Part shown: in pieces, positions 7,027 through 15,142 of the stretch
How positions within the stretch are numbered: position 1 is the first letter of the stretch
Layout of the letters: every line of letters starts with the position of its first letter
Assembly: GCA_036563805.1 (NCBI GenBank)
Contig: DATCLS010000084.1
Coordinates: 1 to 43,005, forward strand
DNA length: 43,005 nt
DNA from: DATCLS01 sp036563805
Lineage (GTDB): Bacteria > Actinomycetota > Acidimicrobiia > Acidimicrobiales > VFJN01
Direction of reading: 5' to 3'
The notes under the pieces: model-generated
The model's database searches: none
What the model was told of the DNA's origin: nothing
The model's input: the letters and a program-made list of their open reading frames with translations, nothing else
Program-made: the position numbers and the translations under genes

Positions 7027-8805
7027 TCAGTAGCCGGCGTCGCGGCGGCGGAGGCCGGCGTAGCCGAGCGCCAGCAACGCCGCGGCGACGGCGACGAGGG
7101 CGGCGACGGGCGCCAGGGTGAAGTCCTCGGCCGGGATCTCGGGCACGTGCTCGAACGGCGACAGCTCGATGACCGCCCGGGGCAGCTCGAACAGCTGGCC
7201 GAACATGCCGATCACCCAGCACAGCGCCACGACCGTCCAGGCCACCGGCACGGCGGCGCGGGGCAGCCAGCCGAACAGGGCGAAGGCGACGCCCACCACC
7301 ACCCACAGGGCGGCGACGTAGCACAGGGCGCCGCCGAGCAGCGGGCCCGCCTCCCCCATCTCGCCCGCGGCGACCCCGTAGGTCAGGCCGACGCCGAGCC
7401 CGGCCGCGGCCATGACCAGCACGCTGCCCCCGAGTGCGATGGCCAGGTGCGACGTCGCCCACCCGGACCGCGACAGCGCCGTGGCCAACAGCGGCTCGGC
7501 CCGCCCACCGGTCTCCTCGCTCCGCAGCCGCAGGACCGACGACACGCCGAAGGCCACGCCGAACAGCGCCAGCATGAGCAGCGCCGTGGCGAAGAACGCC
7601 TCGGTGAGGTCGCCGCCGGCCTGGGCGATGACGTCCTCCATGGCCTCGTTGTCGCCGATGAGGTCGCCGACGTCCTGGGCGATCGAGCCGAACGACACGC
7701 CGGACAGGGCCAGCCCGGCCACCCAGCTGATCAGCGCCCCCCGCTGGAGCCGCAGCGCCAGCCCGCCCGGCCGGGTCAGCGCCGCCGAGGCGGTGGGCGG
7801 ACCGGGCCGGGGCGGCACCAGTCCCCCGCCCAGGTCGCGGATCGCCAGCAGGTAATAGGCGACGGCGACGAGCACGGCGGCCGTGCCGAGGAGGAGGAGC
7901 AGCGTCCAGGGCCGCTCGCCGGCGTACGGCCGCGACCCCTGGGCCCACCCCATCGGCGACAGCCACGACAGCGTGCCGTCGCCGACGTCGCCCACGGCCC
8001 GGATCACGAACGCCGCCCCGAGCACCACGCCCGTCAACCCGAGGGCCGGGCGGTTGTGGTCGGCGAGCTGGACGGTCACCGCGGTCACGCAGGCGAACAG
8101 CAGCCCGAACGCTCCCATGGCCGCGCCGTACACCACCGACCCGGCCGTCGGCAGCCCCTGGCCCAGCAGGCTGAGCACGATCAGCGCGCCGAGCAGGACG
8201 AACGCGCCGGCCTGCACGACCAGCACGGCCGTGACCGGCGCGTTGCGACCCAGGACGCTGGCCCGCAGCAGCTCGGTGCGGCCCGCCTCCTCGTCGGCCC
8301 GGGTGTGCCGGCCCACCAGGAACATCGCCATCAGCGCCACCGCCACGTAGCCGGTGGCGCCCACGTTGAACACGACCTGGCCGCCCAGGGTGTCGAGGCC
8401 GTAGTCGGGCCCCTGGAACGCCAGGAGCGCGGCGTTGTCGCGGGCCGTCTGCGCCGCCGTGTCGAGGTCGGCCTGCGTCGGATAGATGCCCTCGATGCTC
8501 GAGGCGGTCGACAGGACGAGCAGGGTGATGCCGAGGATCCACACCGGCAGGCGCACCCGGTCGCGCCGGAGGATGAACCGCACCAGCGTGAGCGTGCCGG
8601 TGAGCGTGCCGCCGGGCCCGGCCGTCCGGCCCGCGGTGGCGCCGGCCGCGCCCGCTGTGCCAACCGTGCCGGTTGCGCCCGCGACGTCGGCCGTGCTCGG
8701 CCCGGCAGCCGTGGCGGCGCCCGGCGCCACCGCCGCCCCGCCCCCGGCCGCAAGGCCGCCGCCAGGCCCGACTCCGCCTCCGGCCGCGATGCCACCCCCG
8801 CTCAC
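7027..8805 (-). CDS. ABC-2 type exporter permease (polyketide-antibiotic-exporter-like)
   Basis: A 592-aa integral membrane protein with about twelve hydrophobic segments in two halves, for example VWILGITLLVLSTASSI, YVAVALMAMFLVG, GAFVLLGALIVLSLLG, ALLMLALFGVAFGVSSVLRL and VAALVAVAAALLALGYAGLR. The first half carries RTELLRASVLGRN and the second RAEPLLATALSRSGWATSHL, the repeated cytosolic segment typical of this exporter type. The GTG at 8803-8805 overlaps the ATPase stop (GTGA), so the two are translationally coupled. The first 70 residues are Gly/Ala-rich low complexity, so an internal start near the V of VAPGAA is possible. The substrate is unknown. Confidence 0.85.
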   Translation of the reverse strand: MSGGGIAAGGGVGPGGGLAAGGGAAVAPGAATAAGPSTADVAGATGTVGTAGAAGATAGRTAGPGGTLTGTLTLVRFILRRDRVRLPVWILGITLLVLSTASSIEGIYPTQADLDTAAQTARDNAALLAFQGPDYGLDTLGGQVVFNVGATGYVAVALMAMFLVGRHTRADEEAGRTELLRASVLGRNAPVTAVLVVQAGAFVLLGALIVLSLLGQGLPTAGSVVYGAAMGAFGLLFACVTAVTVQLADHNRPALGLTGVVLGAAFVIRAVGDVGDGTLSWLSPMGWAQGSRPYAGERPWTLLLLLGTAAVLVAVAYYLLAIRDLGGGLVPPRPGPPTASAALTRPGGLALRLQRGALISWVAGLALSGVSFGSIAQDVGDLIGDNEAMEDVIAQAGGDLTEAFFATALLMLALFGVAFGVSSVLRLRSEETGGRAEPLLATALSRSGWATSHLAIALGGSVLVMAAAGLGVGLTYGVAAGEMGEAGPLLGGALCYVAALWVVVGVAFALFGWLPRAAVPVAWTVVALCWVIGMFGQLFELPRAVIELSPFEHVPEIPAEDFTLAPVAALVAVAAALLALGYAGLRRRDAGY

Positions 8806-9761
8806 GACGACGCCTCCACGCCATCGGCCCCGGCCCCGGCCCCGGCCCCGGCCTCGACCCCGGCGCCAGCCCCCGCCATCTCGTCGCCGTAGTGCCGGAG
8901 GAACAGCTCCTCGAGCGTGGGCGGCTGGCTGGTCAGGCTGCGCACGCCGAACCGGGTCAGGTGCCGCAGGGCGCCGTCGATGTGGGCGGTGTCGACGTCG
9001 AACCGGGCCCGGGTGCCCTCGACCTCGGGGTCGTGGACCCCGGCCAGCTGCTCGATGCCCTCGAGCGGCCGCTCGGCCTCGACCGCGATCGACGTACGGG
9101 TCAGGTGGCGCAGCTCGGCCAGCGTGCCGGTCTCGACCGTGCGGCCCTTGCGAATGATGCTGACCCGGTCGCACAGGCTCTCGACCTCGGCCAGGATGTG
9201 GCTCGACAGCAGCACCGTGCGGCCGTCGTCGGTGACCTCGCGGATCGTCTGCTGGAACACCGCCTCCATGAGCGGGTCGAGCCCCGAGGTGGGCTCGTCG
9301 AGGATGAGCAGCTCGGCGTCGGACGCCAGCGCGGCCACCAGCGCCACCTTCTGCCGGTTGCCCTTCGAGTACGTGCGGCCCTTCTTGGTGGGGTCGAGCT
9401 CGAAGCGCTCGAGGAGCTGGTCGCGGCGCCCGGCGTCGAGCCCGCCCCGCAGCCGCCCCAGCAGGTCGATGACCTCGCCGCCGGTCAGGCTGGGCCACAG
9501 CGTGACGTCGCCGGGCACATAGGCCAGCCGGCGGTGGAGCGCGACGGCGTCGGACCAGCAGTCGCCGCCCAGCAGCCGGGCGGTGCCGGCATCGGCCCGC
9601 AGCAGGCCGAGCAGGACCCGGATCGTCGTCGACTTGCCGGACCCGTTCGGCCCCAGGAAGCCGTGGACCTCGCCGGTCGCCACCGTCAGGTCGAGCCCGT
9701 CGAGGGCCCGGGTGGCCCCGAACGTCTTCACCAGGCCGGTGACCTCGATGGCATTGGTCAT
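8802..9761 (-). CDS. ABC exporter ATP-binding protein
   Basis: A 319-aa nucleotide-binding subunit: Walker A GPNGSGKST (about residues 37-45), a signature loop in the variant form YSKGNRQKVALVAAL, Walker B LLILDEPTSGLD and the switch His in LLSSHILAEVESL. The C-terminal extension ERPLEGIEQLAG... with PPTLEELFLRHYG is typical of DrrA-type exporters. The last 20 residues are a Gly-Ala repeat encoded by near-perfect hexamers (8826-8867). The gene is first in a two-gene operon and divergent from the GbsR/MarR-type regulator. The palindrome at 9779-9807 covers its promoter region, so repression by that regulator is likely. Confidence 0.9.
   Translation of the reverse strand: MTNAIEVTGLVKTFGATRALDGLDLTVATGEVHGFLGPNGSGKSTTIRVLLGLLRADAGTARLLGGDCWSDAVALHRRLAYVPGDVTLWPSLTGGEVIDLLGRLRGGLDAGRRDQLLERFELDPTKKGRTYSKGNRQKVALVAALASDAELLILDEPTSGLDPLMEAVFQQTIREVTDDGRTVLLSSHILAEVESLCDRVSIIRKGRTVETGTLAELRHLTRTSIAVEAERPLEGIEQLAGVHDPEVEGTRARFDVDTAHIDGALRHLTRFGVRSLTSQPPTLEELFLRHYGDEMAGAGAGVEAGAGAGAGADGVEASS
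8826..8867. repeat. Hexamer tandem repeat in the ATPase 3' end
   Basis: GGCCCC occurs four times in a row (8826-8849), followed by the variants ggcctc, gacccc and ggcgcc. Read on the minus strand it encodes a Gly-Ala tail. Unit gain or loss would change tail length by two residues without breaking the frame. Confidence 0.7.
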
Positions 9762-9778
9762 GGCCGCACGCTAACATC

Positions 9779-9807
9779 TTTTCAGAAACTTGTGAAAGTT
9801 CAGAAAA
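9779..9807. promoter_or_regulatory. AT-rich imperfect palindrome, probable GbsR/MarR operator
   Basis: In a G+C-rich background this 29-bp block reads TTTTCAGAA - ACTTGTGAAAG - TTCAGAAAA and is symmetric about 9793: TTTTC pairs with GAAAA and GAA with TTC. A second inverted repeat, AACTT-GTGA-AAGTT (9787-9800), lies inside it. It sits 17 bp before the ATPase start and 37 bp before the regulator start, so one dimer could control both directions. Confidence 0.6.
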
Positions 9808-9844
9808 TCTCGTCCGCACTGATTCATTGAGGAGCCCGCGCACC

Positions 9845-10468
9845 GTGGCGACGACCCCAGAGGCGAGCCCCGAGACGACGCCGGAGTCCACGGAGTCCAC
9901 GGAGACCACGGCGACCACCGACGCCACGGAGACCGGCGAGGGCGCGGCGGCGACCCCCGACGAGCGGGCGCTGCCGCAGTTCGTGGAGCGCTTCGCGCTG
10001 CTCCTCACCGACGCCGGCTTCCCCCGGATGCCGGCCCGGGTCCTCACCCGCCTGCTCTGCGACGACGACGGCCGGATGACCGCCGGCGAGCTGGCCGAGT
10101 CGCTGCGGGTCAGCCCGGCGGCGGTGTCGGGCGCGGTGCGGTTTCTCGTCCAGCTCGGCCTCGTCCACCGCGAGCGCGAGCCGGGGGCCCGACGCGACCA
10201 CTACCGGGTCGACGCCGACAGCTGGTACGAGTCGATGCTGCGGCGTACCGAGCTGGTGACGCGGTGGACCGACGCCCTCGCCGACGGCGCCGAGGTCCTC
10301 GGGCGCGACCAGCCGGCCGGCCGGCGGCTCGAGGAGAGCCGCGCCTTCTTCCAGTTCCTCCAGGAGGAGGTGGAGGGGATGATGGCCCGCTGGCGCGCCC
10401 ACCGGGCGGCGACGCGCGAGGAGCGTCGGCGATCGCCGAGGGCCGGCCCGGCGGGTGATGGGCTCTAG
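9845..10468 (+). CDS. GbsR/MarR-like winged-helix regulator
   Basis: A 207-aa regulator. The first 40 residues are a Thr/Glu/Ala-rich disordered lead-in. The core starts at LPQFVERFALLLTDAGFPRM and has a winged helix with MTAGELAESLRVSPAAVSGA, VRFLVQLGLVHREREPGAR and a wing RRDHYRVDADSWYESML. This matches actinobacterial GbsR-type MarR proteins, which commonly sit next to ABC-2 exporters. The start is GTG 9845, with GAGGAG 10 nt upstream. The C-terminal EESRAFFQFLQEEVEGMMAR is a probable dimerisation helix. It probably represses the divergent exporter; the inducer is unknown. Confidence 0.84.
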   Translation: MATTPEASPETTPESTESTETTATTDATETGEGAAATPDERALPQFVERFALLLTDAGFPRMPARVLTRLLCDDDGRMTAGELAESLRVSPAAVSGAVRFLVQLGLVHREREPGARRDHYRVDADSWYESMLRRTELVTRWTDALADGAEVLGRDQPAGRRLEESRAFFQFLQEEVEGMMARWRAHRAATREERRRSPRAGPAGDGL

Positions 10469-10479
10469 ATACAGGTTTC

Positions 10480-10493
10480 GTTAGCGTTAGAGC
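10480..10493 (+). promoter_or_regulatory. Probable leaderless promoter of the SufR-like regulator
   Basis: GTTAG occurs twice (10480-10484 and 10486-10490). TAGCGT (10482-10487) fits the actinobacterial -10 pattern TANNNT and ends 6 nt before ATG 10494. There is no Shine-Dalgarno sequence, which suits a leaderless mRNA. Confidence 0.35.
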
Positions 10494-11213
10494 ATGGCCG
10501 TCGCCGGCGAGCACCCCGAGGACCGCCTGGAGGCCCTCGCGTCGCTGGCCGAGCGCACCCGCCGGGCCGTCTACGCCCACGTGGCCGCCGCCGGCGACTG
10601 GGTGAGCCGCGACCAGGTGGCCGACGCCCTGGCGCTCGGCCGGGGGACGGCCGCCCACCACCTCGACCGCCTGGCCGCCGACGGCCTGCTCGACGTCGAG
10701 TACCGGCGGCTGTCCGGCCGCCGGGGACCGGGCGCCGGGCGGCCCGCCAAGCTCTACCGCCGGGCGGGCCGTGACGTGGCGGTGTCGCTGCCGCCCCGCG
10801 ACTACGAGCTGGCTGGGGCGTTGCTGGCCGCCGCGGCCGACCGGGCCCGGACCGAGGGCGTCGCCATCGACCGGGCCCTCGACGAGGCGGCGCGGGCCGA
10901 GGGGCGGGCGGTGGCCGCCGAGGTCCGCCGGCGCCTCGCCGCCACCGGGCACGAGCCGGGGGGCGGGAGCCGGGCGGCCCTCGTGGCCGTGCTGGAGGAT
11001 CGGGGGTTCGAACCCCGGACGGGGCCCGACGGCACGGTCATGCTCCGCAACTGCCCGTTCCACCGGCTGGCCCGGCGCCACACCGAGCTGGTGTGCGGCA
11101 TGAACCTGGCCCTCCTCGAAGCCGCCGTCGACGGGGTCGGCGACACGGGCCTCGCCGCCCGGCTCGAGCCGGAGGAGGGCGTCTGCTGCGTCAGGCTCCG
11201 CCCGGCCGGGTGA
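10494..11213 (+). CDS. SufR-like (COG2345) Cys-rich HTH regulator
   Basis: A 239-aa regulator. Residues 9-80 are an ArsR-like winged helix: LASLAERTRRAVYAHVAAAG, DQVADALALGRGTAAHHLDR and LAADGLLDVEYRRLSGR. The C-terminal domain ends with a Cys pattern, NCPFHRLARRHTELVCGMN and then GVCCVRL, that is Cys at NCPF, VCG and CC. In SufR proteins this region holds an iron-sulfur cluster that reports Fe-S or redox state. No suf operon is in the window. The 3' end overlaps the convergent DUF2231 gene by 23 bp. A T-arm-like 14-bp palindrome (11003-11016) inside the gene is coding, not a tRNA. Confidence 0.8.
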   Translation: MAVAGEHPEDRLEALASLAERTRRAVYAHVAAAGDWVSRDQVADALALGRGTAAHHLDRLAADGLLDVEYRRLSGRRGPGAGRPAKLYRRAGRDVAVSLPPRDYELAGALLAAAADRARTEGVAIDRALDEAARAEGRAVAAEVRRRLAATGHEPGGGSRAALVAVLEDRGFEPRTGPDGTVMLRNCPFHRLARRHTELVCGMNLALLEAAVDGVGDTGLAARLEPEEGVCCVRLRPAG

Positions 11214-11844
11214 CCGGCTCGCCGCGCTCCGCCGCTGGGGACCCGGCCCCGTCGGCGCCGCCGTCGACCCCGCCCGGATGGGCCTGGCCGGGGAACACGT
11301 CCTCCTCCGACCGGCGCCACACCGGGTGGTCGCCGGCGGTCTCGACGTTGAAGCCGTAGTCGAAGACGAGGCTCCCGCCGAACGTGGCGCCCACCGAGAC
11401 CAGGGCGGCGACCACCACCGACAGCACGGCCAGCCCGACCGGCGTGGCGTCTCGGGCGTCGTACTCGGCCAGGCGCCACACGATGTCGGCCAGGGCGAGC
11501 ACGGTGGCCACGACCATGATCAGGGCGTGCGTGTTGATCGTGCGGCGGGCCTGGGTGCCCGGCTCGGACGACCGCCACCAGTCGACCAGCCCGGTCAGGG
11601 CGGCGAGCACCGACACCGCGGCGCCGCCGATGAACACGTAGGTGCCGGCGCGCCAGAAGTCGCGGGCCCAACCACGGTCGGACCCGCCGATCACCGAGAT
11701 CACGTCGAACGCGGCGGCCAGCACGTAGGCCGCGATCGGGAAGTCGGTCAGCGGCGGGTGCAGGGGCTTGCCGGACCAGCCGCGGAGGCCCTTGAAGGTG
11801 CGGCCCCGGAGCGTCAGCACCGGACGAACGGAGAACCGTCTCAC
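11191..11844 (-). CDS. DUF2231 membrane protein
   Basis: A 217-aa protein whose N-terminal half matches the DUF2231 pattern KPLHPPLTDFPIAAYVLAAA. Four hydrophobic segments follow: AAYVLAAAFDVISVIGG, YVFIGGAAVSVLAALTGLVD, HALIMVVATVLALADIV and LAVLSVVVAALVSVGATFGG. In many DUF2231 proteins the intramembrane His and the segment next to WW suggest a redox or haem-related role, but none is proven. The C-terminus is hydrophilic (residues 175-217). GTG 11844 has a strong GAGGAGGAG ribosome site. It is convergent with, and overlaps, the SufR-like gene. Confidence 0.8.
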   Translation of the reverse strand: MRRFSVRPVLTLRGRTFKGLRGWSGKPLHPPLTDFPIAAYVLAAAFDVISVIGGSDRGWARDFWRAGTYVFIGGAAVSVLAALTGLVDWWRSSEPGTQARRTINTHALIMVVATVLALADIVWRLAEYDARDATPVGLAVLSVVVAALVSVGATFGGSLVFDYGFNVETAGDHPVWRRSEEDVFPGQAHPGGVDGGADGAGSPAAERGEPVTRPGGA

Positions 11845-11862
11845 GTCTCCTCCTCGTCTCGC

Positions 11863-11892
11863 TTCTAACGACGACCATAATTGTTTTTAGAA
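11863..11892. promoter_or_regulatory. AT-rich divergent promoter patch before DUF2231
   Basis: TTCTAA (11863-11868) and TTAGAA (11887-11892) form an inverted repeat around an 18-bp AT-rich centre with TAATTGTTTTTAG. It is the only AT-rich stretch between the DUF2231 gene and the FAD oxidoreductase, so it probably holds promoter elements. CGTTAGAA on the minus strand is also found upstream of mscR. Confidence 0.35.
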
Positions 11893-11941
11893 TCGCCGGC
11901 AACGGCCCCTGCACCCGTGGCCCTAGGCTCCGCGGCAACGC

Positions 11942-13126
11942 ATGGCCGACCTGCCCCGCTCCGCCCCGGTGGTGGTGGTCGGCGGCGGAGCCGTCGGCAC
12001 CAGCACCCTGTTCCACCTGGCCGCGACCGGCTGCCGCGACGCGGTGCTGGTCGAGCGCGACACGCTCGGGTCGGGCTCGACGGGAGCGGCCGCCGGCGGC
12101 ATCCGGGCCCAGTTCTCCGACGTGCTGAACGTCCGCGTCGCCCGGGAGTGCGCGGCCCGCTTCGCCCGGTTCGCCGACGAGGTGGGCGGCGACATCGGCT
12201 ACCACCGCTGCGGCTACCTGTTCCTGTTGCGGGAGGACGAGGTGGCGGCGTTCGAGGCGTCGGTGGCGGTCCAGCGGTCGCTGGGCGTGGAGACGGCGGT
12301 GCTGCGCCCGGACGAGGCGGCCGAGCTGGTGCCCGGGCTGCGGACCGACGACCTGGCCGCCGCCACCTTCAACCCCACCGACGGGTGCGCGGACCCCGGC
12401 GCGGTCGTGCAGGGGTACGCAGCGGCCGCCCGCCGGGCCGGGGCCCGGGTCGTGCAGGGGACGGCGGCCCGCCGGATCCTGGTCGAGCGCGGGCGGGTCG
12501 CCGGGGTCGACACGACCGACGGGACGATCGCCTGCGACCGCGTCGTCTGCGCCGCCGGCGTCTGGTCGCGGGAGCTGGCGGCGACGGCGGGGGTTGACCT
12601 GCCGGTGCGGCCCGAGCGGCGCTACGTCCACATCGCCGAGGACGGCGGCGGCGCGGCCGGCGGCGGGACCGTCGGCGCCGCCGGGGGCAGCGGCGGCCTG
12701 CCAGCCGAGGTGCCCCTCACGATCGACTTCGCCAGCGGCTTCTACTTCCACCGGGAGCGGCCGGGGGCGCCGCGGCTGCTGGTCGGCGGGCCGTGGGCCG
12801 GCGTCGACGACCTGGCCCCGGTGGCGCTGCACCGGGTGCCGGCCTTGGCCGACGTGCCGATCCGGCGGGGCTGGTCGGGCTACTACGAGATGAGCCCCGA
12901 CCACAACGCGGTCGTTGGCGCCGCCCCGGAGCCGGCGGGCTTCCTGTACGGGACGGGGTTCTCCGGGCACGGGTTCCAGCAGGCGCCGGTCGTCGGCGAG
13001 TACCTGGCCGCGTTGGCCCTCGACCGGCCGCCGCCGCTCGACCTGTCGCCGTTCTCCCTGGCCCGCTTCGGCCCCTCCCCCGGCTCGGCGCCCGCTGCGC
13101 CGCGCCCCGAGGCCCACGTCGTCTGA
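11942..13126 (+). CDS. FAD-dependent oxidoreductase (DAO/sarcosine oxidase beta-like)
   Basis: A 394-aa DAO-family flavoenzyme. PVVVVGGGAVGTSTLFHLA (about residues 9-27) is the ADP-binding GxGxxG motif, and LGSGSTGAAAGGIRAQFSD is the following FAD loop, as in sarcosine and dimethylglycine oxidase relatives. VCAAGVWSRELA is the conserved mid-protein AAGxW segment. The C-terminal GWSGYYEMSPDHNAVVG and GFSGHGFQQAPVVGEYLA complete the FAD site. Residues around 235-260 are an inserted Gly-rich loop. ATG 11942 lies 11 codons before the FAD motif. No co-transcribed partner subunit is present, so a monomeric amino-acid or N-methyl-amine oxidase is most likely. Confidence 0.87.
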   Translation: MADLPRSAPVVVVGGGAVGTSTLFHLAATGCRDAVLVERDTLGSGSTGAAAGGIRAQFSDVLNVRVARECAARFARFADEVGGDIGYHRCGYLFLLREDEVAAFEASVAVQRSLGVETAVLRPDEAAELVPGLRTDDLAAATFNPTDGCADPGAVVQGYAAAARRAGARVVQGTAARRILVERGRVAGVDTTDGTIACDRVVCAAGVWSRELAATAGVDLPVRPERRYVHIAEDGGGAAGGGTVGAAGGSGGLPAEVPLTIDFASGFYFHRERPGAPRLLVGGPWAGVDDLAPVALHRVPALADVPIRRGWSGYYEMSPDHNAVVGAAPEPAGFLYGTGFSGHGFQQAPVVGEYLAALALDRPPPLDLSPFSLARFGPSPGSAPAAPRPEAHVV

Positions 13127-13131
13127 CCGCC

Positions 13132-13163
13132 CCGCGGGCCCGGCCGCCCGCACGGGCCCGCGG
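13132..13163. terminator. Bidirectional terminator-like hairpin
   Basis: CCGCGGGCCCG (13132-13142) pairs exactly with CGGGCCCGCGG (13153-13163), giving an 11-bp stem with a 10-nt loop. It lies between two convergent stops, the FAD oxidoreductase at 13126 and the DEAD helicase at 13174, where a shared terminator is expected. There is no T tract on either side. Confidence 0.55.
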
Positions 13164-13173
13164 CGGCGGAGGG

Positions 13174-14967
13174 TCAGGACGAGCGGCCGGCCGGGACGGG
13201 GCGGACGTTGACCGCCTGCGGGCCCCGGGGGCCGGCGGCCACGTCGAAGCGGACGCGCTGGCCCGGGCGGAGTGCCCGGGGGCCAGCGGTGGGCGCCAGC
13301 TCGGACACGTGGACGAACAGCTCCGCCCCCTGGCCCCGGTCGATGAAGCCGTAGCCCTTGCGGCGGTGGAACCGGATGACGGTGCCGGTGCCGGCGCCGT
13401 CGCGGGGGCGGCGCCGCGGCCGGCGCTCGCCGCCGGCCGGCGCCCCGGCGTCGGAGCGGGCGCCCCGCCGGCTACCCGGCCCACCCCGCTCGCCGCGGAC
13501 CGACCCGGTCTCGGCGCGGCTGCCCCGCCGGCCACCCGGCTCACCCCGCTCGGTGCCGGCTGAGGGGCCGGCGGCAGGGCGCTCGTGGCGTGTCGAGGCC
13601 CGGGACTTTCGGCGGACGGGGCGGGCCGCCGGCTCGGGATCGCCCGCCGGGGCCGGCGCCGCCGAGCCCCGGGCGTAGCCCGAGCCGCCGGCGGGGGCCG
13701 GACCTCCGGCCGCCGGCGCCGGAGCGGCGGACGCCACAGGGGACACCGCGGACGCCGCGGAGGACACCGCGGGCACCGACGACGCGGCGGCCGGGCCGAC
13801 CGGCTCCGCCTGCCCGGCGGCGACCAGGTCCAGCGCCGCGAGCCGCACCTCGCCGACCGGGTCGGTGCGCCCGATCTGGCGGAGTAGGGCCCGAGTGCCG
13901 GCGGCGCCCTCCTCGGCGGGGACGAGCCCGACGACGACGCCGGTGGCGCCGGCCCGGCCGGTGCGGCCCGACCGGTGCACGTAGTCCTTGGGGTCGGCCG
14001 GCAGGTCGAGATGCAGGACGGCGGCGACGCCGTCGACGTGGATGCCGCGGGCGGCGACATCGGTGGCCACCAGCGCCGCGGCCCGGCCGCGGGTGAAGGC
14101 GGCGAGCGCCCGGTCGCGCTGGCCCTGGGTGCGGCCGCCGTGGATGGCCACGGCCTTCACGCCGACGCGGGTCAGCTGGCGGGCCGCCCGGTCGGCACCG
14201 TGCCGGGTCCGGCAGAACACGATCGTGGGCCCGCACCGGGCGATGACGTCGGCGGCCACCTGCACGCGCTCGGCCCGCGCCACCCGCCAGAAGAGGTGCG
14301 GCACCTCGACGGCGTCGGCCGGCTCGGGCTCGACCGCGTGGCGGGCAGGGTCGCGCTGGTACCGGGCCACCAGCGCGTCGACCTCGCCGTCGAGCGTGGC
14401 CGAGAACAGCAGCGTCTGGCGGCGGTCGGGCGTCCGGTCGACCAGCCGCCGCACGGCGGGCAGGAAGCCCATGTCGGCCATGCGGTCGGCCTCGTCGAGC
14501 ACGACGAGCTCGACCTGGTCGAGCACGGCGTCGCCCGTGGACACCAGGTCCTCGAGGCGCCCCGGGCAGGCCACCATGGCCTCGACGCCCCTGGCCAGCA
14601 GGCGCCGCTGGGGGCCGTAGCCGACGCCGCCGTACACGGTGGCGACCGGCCCGCCACCGACCGCCTCGGTCAGGGCCTGCAGCTCGCGCTGGACCTGGGC
14701 GGCCAGCTCGCGGGTGGGCACCAGCACCAGGGCCCGGGGCCGCCGGGGCCGGGCCGGGGCGGTGCGGGCCGCCACGCGGGTGGCGATGGCCAGGCCGAAC
14801 GCCAGCGTCTTGCCCGACCCGGTGGGGGCCCGGCCGGCGACGTCGCGCCCGGCGAGGGCGTCGGGCAGCGTGGCGGCCTGGATGGGGAACGGCTCGGTGA
14901 CGCCGCGGCGGGCCAGCGCGGCGACGAGCGGCTCGGGCACGCCGAGCGCGCGGAAGGAAGGGGACAC
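13174..14967 (-). CDS. DEAD-box RNA helicase with C-terminal cold-shock domain
   Basis: A 597-aa fusion. The helicase core shows the Q motif (FPIQAATLPDALAGRDV), motif I APTGSGKT, PTRELAAQ, DEAD in VVLDEADRMADMGFL, SAT in LLFSATLDGEV, ATDVAARGIHVDGVA and HRSGRTGRAG. A Pro/Ala/Arg-rich linker spans about residues 395-520. The last 70 residues form a cold-shock domain: GTVIRFHRRKGYGFIDRG holds the RNP1 motif and ELFVHVSEL holds RNP2. The product should unwind or chaperone structured RNA in the cytoplasm, as CspA and DeaD do separately. The start is GTG 14967, with GGAG 9-12 nt upstream. I see no operon partner. Confidence 0.9.
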   Translation of the reverse strand: MSPSFRALGVPEPLVAALARRGVTEPFPIQAATLPDALAGRDVAGRAPTGSGKTLAFGLAIATRVAARTAPARPRRPRALVLVPTRELAAQVQRELQALTEAVGGGPVATVYGGVGYGPQRRLLARGVEAMVACPGRLEDLVSTGDAVLDQVELVVLDEADRMADMGFLPAVRRLVDRTPDRRQTLLFSATLDGEVDALVARYQRDPARHAVEPEPADAVEVPHLFWRVARAERVQVAADVIARCGPTIVFCRTRHGADRAARQLTRVGVKAVAIHGGRTQGQRDRALAAFTRGRAAALVATDVAARGIHVDGVAAVLHLDLPADPKDYVHRSGRTGRAGATGVVVGLVPAEEGAAGTRALLRQIGRTDPVGEVRLAALDLVAAGQAEPVGPAAASSVPAVSSAASAVSPVASAAPAPAAGGPAPAGGSGYARGSAAPAPAGDPEPAARPVRRKSRASTRHERPAAGPSAGTERGEPGGRRGSRAETGSVRGERGGPGSRRGARSDAGAPAGGERRPRRRPRDGAGTGTVIRFHRRKGYGFIDRGQGAELFVHVSELAPTAGPRALRPGQRVRFDVAAGPRGPQAVNVRPVPAGRSS

Positions 14968-15101
14968 AGAAAGCTCCGATCGAGATGGCTGTAGGCCACC
15001 CGAAGCGGAACCCTCCGGTGGGCCTCACCGGCGCCCCGTGGGCGCTCGGCGCACGCCGGACCTACCGGCAGATGACCCGGCAACCCTACAGGCCCGGAGC
15101 C

Positions 15102-15142
15102 CGGCCGCCACCCACGGCCGCCGGCCCGCCCGGTGGCGGCCG
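15102..15142. repeat. Inverted repeat CGGCCGCCACC, wide loop
   Basis: CGGCCGCCACC (15102-15112) pairs exactly with GGTGGCGGCCG (15132-15142) over a 19-nt loop. The same word makes the hairpin at 15233-15261, so four copies, two per strand, lie within 160 bp. Confidence 0.5.

Noticed and set aside
8826..8867. Phase-variable on/off switch from the hexamer repeat
   Set aside because: A six-base unit keeps the reading frame, so it could only change tail length.
11003..11016. GGGGTTCGAACCCC, a perfect 14-bp palindrome that looks like a tRNA T-arm
   Set aside because: It lies inside the SufR-like coding frame (EDRGFEPRTG), with no acceptor stem, anticodon arm or D arm around it. No integrase or flanking direct repeat suggests an attachment site.
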